The translations under genes were made by a program, and so were the position numbers. A stretch of DNA of 64,000 nt, from assembly GCA_905147135.1 (NCBI GenBank), contig LR990043.1, forward strand, positions 3,631,057 through 3,695,056, written 5' to 3'. The notes beneath the pieces are model-generated. The model saw only the letters and a program-made list of their open reading frames with translations. It did not search any database and was not told the DNA's origin. This document shows, piece by piece, positions 12,607 to 22,800 of the stretch (position 1 is the stretch's first letter; each line of letters begins with the position of its first letter). Source of the DNA: Blastobasis lacticolella (Eukaryota > Arthropoda > Insecta > Lepidoptera > Blastobasidae).

Positions 12607-15600
12607 ATGGACTTGGATGAAATAAAAGCGTTGGACACGAGAGAGAGACTAGAAAGGCAGTGGTTTCCCAACAAGACCACTTATTCGAACGACTTCCGGT
12701 ACATCAGCTACAGGAGTCCAATCAAGACTGGATACAGGGAGAAGGACTATGTAGTGTTTGGAGGCAAGAGCAGGAGCAGAGCAAGGCAGAGAAGTAAGAA
12801 CGAACAGGGCTTTGAACTGATGGTGGAGCCGAAGGAGTTGAACGATGCTGCTGGGCGGTTAGTAAACGTGAGTGTCTTTAAGTTACTGTTGGATTAGGTA
12901 AATGCTATCATAAACTGATGCCGGCAGTAAATGCCGTAGAGCATTATCTTTCGCACGTGCGAAGCTGAAACTAATAGTAAAAAAAAGCTATCTGCCTCAC
13001 ATTCTCCTGTCAGTTTTGCTTTTCAGACACATTAAGGTCACTTTTCTTTTTGACGTAGGATAAACTACGGCACATTCATAGTCTATAGCTAATGTGCATC
13101 ATTTACCGGCAACTAGTGTATCTGTACATGACCCTGTGAGCAAACAGTTCACTTGATGGAAAGCGGCATTGTTCTCCACGGATGTAACATTTAACATTAC
13201 CTTTGATTTTGTACGTAGAACTTGTAGTTCTACATAGCTCGATGATAATTTATCACTGAATAAGTTCAGAAAATGGTCACAAAAATCACTCCACCCAAAG
13301 ATAAGAGTGGTTGGAGCACTCACATGACGCGTAGCCGCGTAGATGTGTCGTAGAGCTACACAGACGTAGCACCGGCGTAGAGGCACCGCTCCCGTAGCTA
13401 CCCAGGGGGGAGTGCTACGCGTGCGCGGTGTGTGCCAGTTTGTCTTTAACGTTTTGTCGCCTTTATCAATTTCAAGGTTATTGATTCAACTGTTTAGTTA
13501 ATACCTTTGTATGGAGCACCAACATTGTTCTAGTCTTGGATGATAATATGTATACAGCACACAATATGCGAGAAAATAGAATAGGGTGTTCATAGAGCAT
13601 TCTTCATCTTTAGCCGCACAGTCATCACCAGGTGAGATGGCGGTCAAATTACTGCTAGTTTCTTTTTGCCTAGGAAAGCACACGGACGGACAGTCCACCT
13701 GATGGAAAGCGGCCACCGTCGTCCAGGACATCTGCAACTGCAAGGGGTGTGTAAAAAATATATAATAAAACGTGCAAAACTATTGCGCAGGACAAATATG
13801 AGCCAGAAGCGGCTCGTCGGGAGGCGCAGCGGACTCGGCCGCGAGTCACGCTGTCACCGGCCGTGCCTATAGACGATATGGACGAGTCGTGAGTGATACG
13901 TATACGTAAACATTGGTTGGATACATCACGTGATCACGTCATTACATCAGTCCGTAGCTGTGTGGATTGTTGGACTTAAGTTTCCACCATGTTTGTGGAT
14001 GGGTTTTGCCGTAATATCCACGCTCGGGAGGCGGGTTGGTACAGCAATTGTTGTCATTTGGAGTTAATGTCCCAGTTGTGTTCTCGCATGCGAGGGTCAA
14101 AAGTCCGCCTTGTCCGTGATCCAAGATTTGGCATATTAGGTAATTACAGTGGGGCGACTGCCATTTTACCTCCGTGACCCTGTTAACAGGGAAGCCTGAC
14201 CAGATTGGATCATGGTTACACATTAATTGATTCGCCTGAATATAAAGTCGCGTGCATCAATATGTTTTCCCAGTTGTTAGTGTTTAACTAATGTACATAA
14301 CTCAGAAAAGAGTAATTGGTACATGGCGGCTTTAGGGATCGAACCCGGTACCTCGGGGTATGCGTCGGACCCCTATACCAGTAGGTCACCGACGCTCTAA
14401 AGCAATTGTAATTTCATATTTATAAGCATAGTTCACGGGTTTATACCACATACCATGGTTTACAAGTAACAATCCCGATATTTCGACGCAGTTGCATGCA
14501 TCATGGTCGCGGGTCTACCGACTGACGTATGATGGGAAGGTACGCGGTAAAAACCTTTATTTTGAAATGTGTGATATAGCAACCGCAAAAGTTTAAAACA
14601 GTACATACTTAATTGAAATTTACTTTAAAACCTTCAACATTAATGTGGACTGAAGATTGAATCTCTTTCTGTCTCTCTCTCACACACACTTTAGCGTAGA
14701 TTGTACACTTGGCTAAATTCAGACGTCTAAATTCAGAAGCAATGTGCGTGAATAAGGTCCATTTTAGTGTCACTAATATTGTGTCCACGCGTCGCTCCAC
14801 TTTACAAAAGATCCACTTTGATTTGCACTCACGCATTTCGCTTCGTAATTAAGCTAACAATAATAAGCGCAATACGAATATGCACCTCCAGGGTCCGTCG
14901 GGAGTTGATAAGCGATACCTACCAGTCGGACGTGACGAGGGCCCAGCGCTCTGTCAGATTCTTGCTGGCGCCGTCTCCGAGCCGAGAGCAATTCATCGCG
15001 CTATCTCCTGCTAACCCGGTAACCAATAATATGCAATATTCTTCATAACAAAAATATTGACTAGATACTCGTGTTCTGATGGTGCGTTCAGTCGCTTGCG
15101 TTCAAAGCGATATTCAATGAGCACAAGCACTGTGTTTGAAGGTTGCCTGGAAGAGATCGTTTGTAGTGATAAGGCCGGCTTTTCTCAACTGGCTCACTGA
15201 TTTTTACTTTTATTAATATACCTATCTATCTGTTTGTGCTTGTGCTGATCGGATTGCGCGTAGTGCGCGGACTGCTTGCCTGGCTGCACGACGTGCGTCT
15301 AAACGCACCATTAAATACAGATAGGCAGCTCGGAGAACACTGGCCGATGGGGCAGTAACGTTCTCGAGTGGCGATCATGTACCGGAAGACGCAGCATGGG
15401 TGGGTCTTCCGCAAGTTGGACCGACGACATAGTCAGTATAGTTCTCAGCCGTAAGCCGTCTTCCGGCTTATATGATATGGTTAGGAGGATGAGTTAAAAC
15501 AATTATTTTACAAATAATTGTTTTAACTCATCCTCGGCCTCGTCGTCGCTTACCATCAGCTGAAACCGCTGTCAAATGCCTGCCTGTAAACAACATTTTA

Positions 15601-15803
15601 AAATATAAATAATAACAAAAATCTCCACAAGTATCCCACCTCTCGCATAACGTCGTCCGGTCGACTGGCAGATATCGTTGGACCCGCTAAGGCCGTCGTG
15701 CGTGTCGCCCGAGTGGCGCGAGGAGTCGATGGCGTGGGACGCCCAAGAGAAAGGCCAACGTGTCGTTACGACTCCCTTCTGGCCTAAGAAAATGGGCAGG
15801 TAA
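12607..15803 (+). CDS. Plus-strand cluster gene C, divergent family member
   Basis: Exons are 12607-12867 (87 codons, GTGAGT, phase 0), 13791-13888 (GTGAGT, phase 2), 14892-15018 (GTAACC, phase 0) and 15672-15799 (GTAAGA, phase 2). Read through its last donor, the frame stops at TAA 15801-15803, giving 205 residues. Exon 1 keeps FR-x(2)-S-x(3)-P-x-KT-x-Y and a VEPKEL block; the second has AQRTRPR and IDDMD; the third DTYQSDVTRAQR and ANP; the last SMAWD and PFW. The second and third exons together are 225 nt, the length of the single exon 2 of gene B, so an intron splits that exon here. If the last donor is used, coding continues, perhaps to 18892. No known domain; function unknown. Confidence 0.72.
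14060..14397 (-). repeat. SINE family 1 copy inside the intron that splits exon 2 of gene C
   Basis: The family core (GACCAGATTGGATCATGG) is followed by a head whose reverse complement begins AGAGCGTCGGTGACC and includes the B-box-like GGTTCGAT. It fills a third of the 1003-bp intron 13889-14891. Confidence 0.75.
15325..15480 (+). mobile_element. RTE-like LINE 3' fragment in an intron of gene C
   Basis: GGCCGATGGGGCAGTAACG, GTACCGGAAGACGCAGC and GTCTTCCGGCTTATATGAT parallel the elements at 8740 and 49475, in the same order. It is short, 5'-truncated and internally deleted. Confidence 0.6.
15485..15535. repeat. Perfect 24-bp hairpin with a 3-nt loop
   Basis: Left arm 15485-15508 starts GAGGATGAGTTAAAAC. 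The right arm 15512-15535 is its exact reverse complement, with loop TAC between. It lies just after the LINE fragment and 137 bp before the last mapped exon of gene C. Confidence 0.85.
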
Positions 15804-15945
15804 GATGCGTTACCACACTAATTTCCTACTAAAGCCATCAGATACACTAATACTGAACGAATTGTGTGATTCACGCAATAAATCTGTAAGCGGAAACCTG
15901 TAATTGGCTTAAAGATGTTTAAAGTTATCAACATACTTGATTATT

Positions 15946-16210
15946 GACGACCTAAGTGGTTCAGTTGATTAACATGGCGGACGCCACGCTGAGGCCCCGG
16001 GTTCGATTCCCTGCCGAGCAGAAATTGAAATAATGAATTTTAACTTTTGATACAGGTCTGGGTGTAGTTTGTATAATAAGAATATATTTAAAAAATTGTA
16101 TATAAGTAGTTTACCAGTTATCTAACACTCGTAACACAAGCTTTGCTTACTTTGGGGCTAGATGGAGCTGTGTGAATTTGTCCAACCATATTTATATTTA
16201 TCTATTTATT
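15946..16210 (+). repeat. SINE family 2 copy, full length
   Basis: It begins GACGACCTAAGTGGTTCAG (tRNA-like A box), has GGGTTCGATTCCCTGCC as the B box, then a body ending GGGGCTAGATGGAGCTGTG and an AT-rich tail. Related copies lie at 21006, 36758, 44853, 45935, 56670 and 62468. Confidence 0.75.
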
Positions 16211-16389
16211 AATTATAACAACTGTAAGTAACACAAACAAATTCCCGGCGAAGGTCTGGAAACGTAATAATAGAATTTTATGCAGACGTACCTATGTATG
16301 TTGGGGATAATCTCGCGAAGCTACTGAACCGATTTCAAATCAGACCAAATCTATGTATGGTATAGATTCTATACTATTATGAAACTGTA

Positions 16390-16620
16390 AAAAAACCGTG
16401 TCTTTAGGTACCTACATTAAAGATATTTAAGACAAAATAGTCGCGGTAAGTTTCTGGGACGTCACAGAATCTATGCCCAAAAAAATTATTTGGAATTTTG
16501 GTCTGTCTATATATCTGTTCGCGCATCACGCAAAAACTACTGAGCGGATTTTGATTTGGTTTTGATAGCTTGAAGTCCAGGGTACAATCTAAGCCATGTT
16601 TCATCTAATTCATTAAAGAA
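16390..16620. repeat. Dispersed repeat, also at 40450-40650
   Basis: The run GCGCATCACGCAAAAACTAC followed by TGAGCGGATTTTGATTTGG matches GTGCATCACGCAAAAACCGC and TGAATGGATTTGGATGGGG at 40551-40595. Flanks also agree (AAAGATATTT upstream, GCTTGGAGTCCA-type text downstream). It has no open frame of interest. Confidence 0.55.
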
Positions 16621-16621
16621 G

Positions 16622-16876
16622 TAGAGCTCGTCTAGTCTAAAATGACGCGCCCCACTACTTAGTTAGTTGATTTCGACGTGTGAGTGCAAATATTGATAAC
16701 GACACTTCATCTGTGTGGGAACCAATGAACGACGCGTGCTCCTACGTTTGAATTTCACCAGCAACTGAATGACCATTTACAACGGCATTTGTATATGTAT
16801 TGCGTCCATATTTTAAACTTGCTTGTGTGCGTTAATGCGATAGTGGGGCGCGTCATTTTAGATTAGACGACCTCTA
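16622..16876. mobile_element. MITE with about 36-bp terminal inverted repeats
   Basis: The left end reads TAGAGCTCGTCTAGTCTAAA then ATGACGCGCCCCACTA. The reverse complement of the right end is TAGAGGTCGTCTAATCTAAA then ATGACGCGCCCCACTA. Only two bases differ. The outer TA on each side fits a TA target duplication. The 255-bp element has no coding capacity, so it is a non-autonomous DNA transposon. Confidence 0.8.
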
Positions 16877-17099
16877 CCTACCTAATAACGCTGTTTCATT
16901 TTCATTTCCAGCTTATTACAGAAACCCATACTACCATCTCCCAATAGTTTTTCTAAATGGATATAAGTAGGTACGTACTATCTACTTAATTTGAGATTGT
17001 TCCCATCATACTTATTCATATATCCCCAATATTCGTTAGCTAGAAAGACCGAAATAGTTACTTACAGACCTACCTACATGTATATTTTTTTTCTTACGA

Positions 17100-17250
17100 C
17101 CTTAGTAGCCCGTAAGTAGATGTTCTTTTTGTAGGTAAAAGTGGGAGGCAAACTTACTAGCAGGTCCCCTGATGGTAAGTGGTTACCACCGCCCAAGTCA
17201 AAACGGTCGCGAATGCGCCACCTGCTTTTGAGTTGAAGGCTTTTGAGGGT
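17100..17250. repeat. Degenerate dispersed repeat
   Basis: CCCCTGATGGTAAGTGGTTA and CACCGCCCA match a common block also seen at 18160-18245 (CACCTGATGGTGCGTGGTCA). Such blocks are widespread in lepidopteran non-coding DNA. Confidence 0.45.
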
Positions 17251-18473
17251 ATACTAACCATATCAACATATACCAAGACAATTACATTAAGATTATTCCA
17301 TTATTGATCGTATGTGGCAGGAAGTTTATGAAATCCATATACCTACATATAAATAAGATATTCAAATAACAAAAAAAAATTCGTAACAAGGTTTGGCTAC
17401 TCATCCAGACCATTCCAAAGAGCCCAAACACTATGGGGTTATCTTATTGCGTTTATTAGTTGCTATGACCACTTTCCGACTCCATCATCAGACCAGCTCC
17501 ATCAAAGGTACATTACCAACTTCAGCTCAATCGGATACCAACAAATGGTCGAAAAATTGTTTGCTTTTGACGGACAACTTACATACGAACAGTGCAAGTT
17601 AAATAAAAACTTGTATTATTAGTATTTGCTATTTGGTTAATTAAATATACTTGCTCTCTGTTCCGCTTTTGGCACCTACTCTTTCGCTTAACGCATAGCC
17701 TACTGGGTGACTGGTAGATAAAGCCTTGATGGCTTTAAGTCCGCCAATTGTATTATTTTTAGTGCAATAAAGTTTTTTAAATAAATAAATAAAAACAGGT
17801 GTGAAGTATGCCGAGCCACAGCGGCGCGCCACAAGGAGTTCCGCACCGCGCAGTCGCAATGTGCTCTCGCGCTCGAAGTCACTCCCGCGCATTGATTCTC
17901 TGCTTTTGTATTACTTGTAACTTAAACTTAGATAAATGTTTTGTACTAAATTGGACGCTAATTATTATCTGTAATATACGTTATGGTAACTGAGAAATAA
18001 ATAACGAGTGTTACGGTTGTTCTGGGTTCCTTTTTCTGTAAAAGTAGATTGACAGGTAGAGGAGAGACGTCCTAGGTAAAATACTTACTGAGCCTTGCGA
18101 GTAAGTACGAGTACGTGAAAATACCTGTTTTTTTTTATATTATCCGGCAGACAAACAGGCATGCGGGCCACCTGATGGTGCGTGGTCACCGCCGCCTATG
18201 GACATCAGCAACACCAGGGGAGTCAGCAATGCGTTGCCCGCCTGTTGCTCGAGTACTAAGAAGTATGTGTTGTTTATATATACGTGTTTTGGTATGGTTT
18301 TCGAATTTAGAAGACAAATCTATTAGTTTTGAGGTGTACAGTGGACGTCAAAACTAAGCTACACATTCATATTTACTTATACGAATAAAAGTATCAAGTA
18401 ATACGAAATGTGAGTACGGAGATTGCAGTTATTCTTTTTCTCTCATCATCATTATTTTACCCAGAGCGTCGTT

Positions 18474-18710
18474 GGCCCAGCGGTTAAGGGATCCGACCCT
18501 TAAGCGAGAAGTACCCTGTGCCACCATTTACCAATGACTCTTTTCTGAGTATAACATTAGTTGAACTCTTACAGATGCTCTTACAGTGAGGGGAAACATC
18601 GTGATGAAACCTGCACATTCAGGCGACTGAATGTGTAACTATGATCCAATCTGGTCACGGAGGTCAAGTCCTGAATTATGGTCAAGGCAGACCGACAAGA
18701 ACGCCAATTT
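18474..18710 (+). repeat. SINE family 1 copy with an internal deletion
   Basis: The head AGCGTCGTTGGCCCAGCGG is followed by TGATGAAACCTGCACATTCA, AATCTGGTCACGGAGGTCAA and the tail AACGCCAA. Compared with other copies it lacks the block between the AATCTGGTCA and GGTCAAG parts. Confidence 0.7.
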
Positions 18711-18891
18711 TTTAATTATCCTTAGCAGACTACCACAGGCTATCAATAGACTGCCAGCGATATATGATTTTGATAAGTGATAGAAAAAAGTATCGGTTTG
18801 TTGATGCCTCTTTCTACGGTTTTACGTCTCAACGATTTTGCATCATACATAATGAGCATAAAATTCTCCTAAAAATTACATTTTGTTCCAG

Positions 18892-18987
18892 AAAATAGTG
18901 TGGGATGCACTTTCAGAAACTAAGCTTCAAGAGAACTATGACATTTCTTTTCACCGAAAAGTAATGGCGAGGTTGGTGGAAAGATAA
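18892..18987 (+). CDS. Candidate terminal exon, possibly of gene C
   Basis: After a good acceptor (TTTTGTTCCAG) there is a 31-codon open frame starting KIVWDALSETK and ending ARLVER, then TAA. AATAAA follows at 18996-19001. The KIVWD start resembles AKVWAD in exon 4 of gene B. However, the frame enters in phase 0 while the last mapped exon of gene C leaves in phase 2, so an intermediate exon of length 1 mod 3 would be needed, and I could not place one. Joined directly, the frame would stop after two residues. Confidence 0.4.
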   Translation, partial: KIVWDALSETKLQENYDISFHRKVMARLVER

Positions 18988-18995
18988 AAAAATCA

Positions 18996-19001
18996 AATAA
19001 A
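18996..19001 (+). terminator. Poly(A) signal after the candidate terminal exon
   Basis: AATAAA lies 9 bases past the TAA, close for a 3' UTR. More AT-rich sequence follows to the convergent MROH1-type gene. Confidence 0.35.
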
Positions 19002-19895
19002 AAATAAGCATAATACTTAGAACAATTTAATTGAAAAAAAAAACATAAGTAGAGTTGAAATACAGCACTGATACATTATTATATATAGAATTATTTATAG
19101 GTACATATTTTACTTCAGTTCTCCTTACGATAGATATACTCTAATAAATTACAAATAAGAAATAATGTTAATTAATATTTGTGTAAGTAGTGTAAAAAAC
19201 ATATCACTAACCCCAGTGTGTGACTATGTGACTTCTTCGACTTCCGCTCTTTCCTTAAATTCTATCAATTTTGGTTCACTGGTCTTGGCTAGATGGTACA
19301 TCTTTATAAAATAAAAATGAAATTTATAACACATATATAGCATGAAATATACAAATAAAGTTCAATAATTAAAACCAATCAACACCAAGAACATCATAGA
19401 TTCTGCAATTACTCTTAAAACACGAATATCACATTTACTAAACATCTACGTATTTCATCATATCATAAGTAACAAGATTCCACATAAGACTTCATTTTTC
19501 TTCATTTATTTTTCAGTCTCTTACAATTAAGCAGATATTTACTCCGAAAAAAAAACGTTACAATTAATAACAAAATGCATAAACAGCTATCAATATTTAT
19601 AATGGCCAATATCGTGTAATTTTCTGTATCATATCAATAGTAATTTAACAAAATATATAGCTGTAATAATACTAAATAATGTCAAAAGTTTTTGGACAGA
19701 AAATTATTATTACAAAAATTTGTTGGAATGCGACAAAATTAAAACAACTAACTAGTTGGCTGCAGAAACACTATGGCAATAATTAATTGCAGCATTACAT
19801 AAAATATATTTCTGATTTGGCTAATGATAATTAATTGTCTCATAAAGCCATCTAGCGGTAATTTTTAATGACTATTCTACCATAAAAACGGTCTT
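19002..19895. other. Convergent intergenic stretch
   Basis: This is very AT-rich, with no open frame. It should contain the 3' UTR of the minus-strand gene ending at 19896; TTTATT, a minus-strand AATAAA, occurs near 19505. Nothing else is recognisable. Confidence 0.5.
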
Positions 19896-22800
19896 TTAAA
19901 CTCTATTACATTTTAATTGCTTATCATAATCTGTTTTCTTTATAATAACGCATTTTCCGTCAGAAGATTTTACTTTTATTCTTCCATCGTGCATCATTAT
20001 CACCTGCAATAATAAATACATAAGCGTTAGGAAATACTGTCATACTTCCAAGCCATTTCGATTCTTACTGGACTAGCATAGAGTGTAAATTACAAACTCA
20101 AGATATATCACAGTAGTTTGAAACAACCCAAAACGAAACCTCGCATTCGGACTATAAATAACCGATTTGTACAAGAGCGCTATAAAATATTTTGAGTTGA
20201 ACCGATAGATACAGTGACATAATTTACGCTGCATACGATATCATACAAAACTTTTTCCCATTCGTGGCCACCTCGGGCCATTTCGTATTCCAGTTAGCAG
20301 GTCCCAAATTCTACCATTTAAATTCACAAACTTGTGCTCGCGTAGCGAGTCTTACGTCGTAAGAGGTGCCTCTTTAGGTAAATATTAATGTCTTGCTAAC
20401 GAATAATAAACAAACCTGCTCAAAGAAATTTCTAGAAATAGCAATGATTTAAGCTCAAATGCTCCTGCCTGCTGGAAAGGTCTAGAAATAGCAAAGATTT
20501 ATTTTTATACTAGCTTTCCGCCTGCGTGGAACATTGAGCCGTGTATCTTACCAGCTTACAACAGTAAATAAAAGTGGCGGTCCGTCGTCTCTGCCCCATC
20601 TGTAGGACACAGGCCGGAGGTTTATGACTTGATGTACCTAAAACTCCCCTGTAAAACAGAGGCGTAAAACTCCCACCCACCTGATAAGGTCATCCATCGT
20701 TGACACTAACAAGGCACACATTGGCGAGTGCCAGAGCCGCGTTCTGCCGCACCATCGGGTTGGAATCCTTGACCAAGAGCAGCAGGCGGCCGCGCGCGCT
20801 GCGGGACACCTCGGGGTCCACGGTCAAGGCGGGGTCCGCGGCCCTCAGGCGGTACAGTTCCGCGTAGAGAAGGCCTGGGGACAAATAGTAGGTGGTAGAT
20901 AGCAGTGATAGGACTCTCGTCTAGCTGTCAAGACGTAGATTGGTACCACGCTCAATAAAATGGTAACAGGGACATGCAATAACTAGATATATCGGTGCTA
21001 GATAGCTGATATACTACTTATATACTTTTAAAAACATACTTATTATACATAGAACACCCAGACTATATAGCCAGAAAATAAATTAAAATTCATAATTTCT
21101 TTTTTTGCCCGGTCGAGAATCAAACCCGGGATCTCTTATGCGTGGCAGACTGGCATACTGACCACCGAACCACTCAGTAGCCGTATTCACAATGATTCGA
21201 AACCGTTTCCGAACGATTCGACACGAAATTCGTGAGCGGCGAATCCGTGTCGATCGATTCGAAAATTGTTATTTAGAATCCCGATAGATTCCACGGAAAC
21301 TTAACTCTCTATAACATATGAAAATTTCATCAAAATTAACTGAAACCACAGTTTCCTAAGAACTTTTGCGGGGGCCTTTGTCGATTCCGTATCCGAATCC
21401 GATTTCCGAGCCATTGTGAATACGGCTGCAGGTCGTCAGTTACTACTAGATGGACGTCTTCATTCAATGAATCCAATCCACTTTTTAGACATAATCTATT
21501 GAAACATAAAGTTAAAGACCCCAAACTCACCCAACAACAATGGCGGATGTGGCTTCATCTCGTCCCTGGCACAGTGCAAGTAGCTAACCGCCGTTTGCAC
21601 ACACTTGGCTATCGCATCCGGCATCTCGTCCGCCAAATGCTTCAATAGCGCCGTGAGGAACTCGTCCAAATATAGTCGGCCTTCGTCCAAGAGGTGGGTT
21701 TGGACGAAGTCGTTCGATTTCTTCACGTTGAACGATTTGAAGACTTGTTTCAGAGTGAATTTGCTGGCCTGCGGAGGAGAGTGAAGGAAGTGTTGGTTTG
21801 ATTTTTTGTGTTTTACAACAATTTGGTTTGCATACGCGTAAAACAAATACAGTGCCACAAAGTTATCTGACCCGGTGGTGGCCAAAACTTGAACTGTGGA
21901 AAAATAGTGACACTTCATTTTTAAATGTATTTATCAACAACAGCGACACCGTAACCGTGTCAGATAAGTTTGTGGCATTGCAATAGTTCATTGATCGAAT
22001 GAATTTGTTCGTTTATTCAACACTCCACTGCTGAGACCCTACTACCTAACTCTTTAGGCTCAAATAAGTTTGTGGCATTGCAATAGTTCATTGATCGAAT
22101 GAATTTGTTCGTTTATTCAACAGTCCACCGCTGAGACCCTACCATCTAACTCTTTACGATAGCTTTATTATTTCATCTCGCTCGCTCCATTGGCGGCGGG
22201 CGTCAACAAATTTTAAGCGGCAGCATTCGTATTAGGTGGTCGGGTCCCTAGACTCGAGCCTTCTTTACATCAGTGGACGGTTTTGCTAACACGTTTGGCA
22301 TTCGGGTTGGAGATCGCAGTATTGGGAACGTTTGTGCCAATTTACTGATCCGCAGAGTAACTATACTAAGAGTTTTGCCTCTGAGTCATTAGTTTTTCAT
22401 ACCAGTTACCTTGAAAATTTTATCCACTATCTTCAACAGTGACTCACCCGTACAACAGCCGAGTTGTTATCGCAGAGATGCAGCAAGAAGCAAGGCAGGG
22501 AGGACACAGCCTGCTCCATCAGCGCTTCGGAGCTGACCCGCCCCGCTATAATCCCCACTAGGCGGACAGAGCTCTCTCTAAGCTGGGCGCAGTCTGTGTT
22601 CATGAACGGTCGTATCTTCTGGGCTACAGCTACTAGTTCTCGGTCGAACTCTTTGTCTAGATTGTCGATCTCGGTTAGGAGTCTGCTGAGGCCCTGGATG
22701 GCTGCCAGGGGCACGTTGTCCGTTGGTGAGCTGAAGATCAAGGGTTTAATTACTGTAAAGCATTGTATAGGGATAGATTATGTAGATAGGTATGGGCCAA

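Noticed and set aside
15946..16040. Possible tRNA gene, from a B box GGTTCGATTCC
   Set aside because: The sequence does not form a complete cloverleaf and is the head of a repeated SINE family with several copies in the window.
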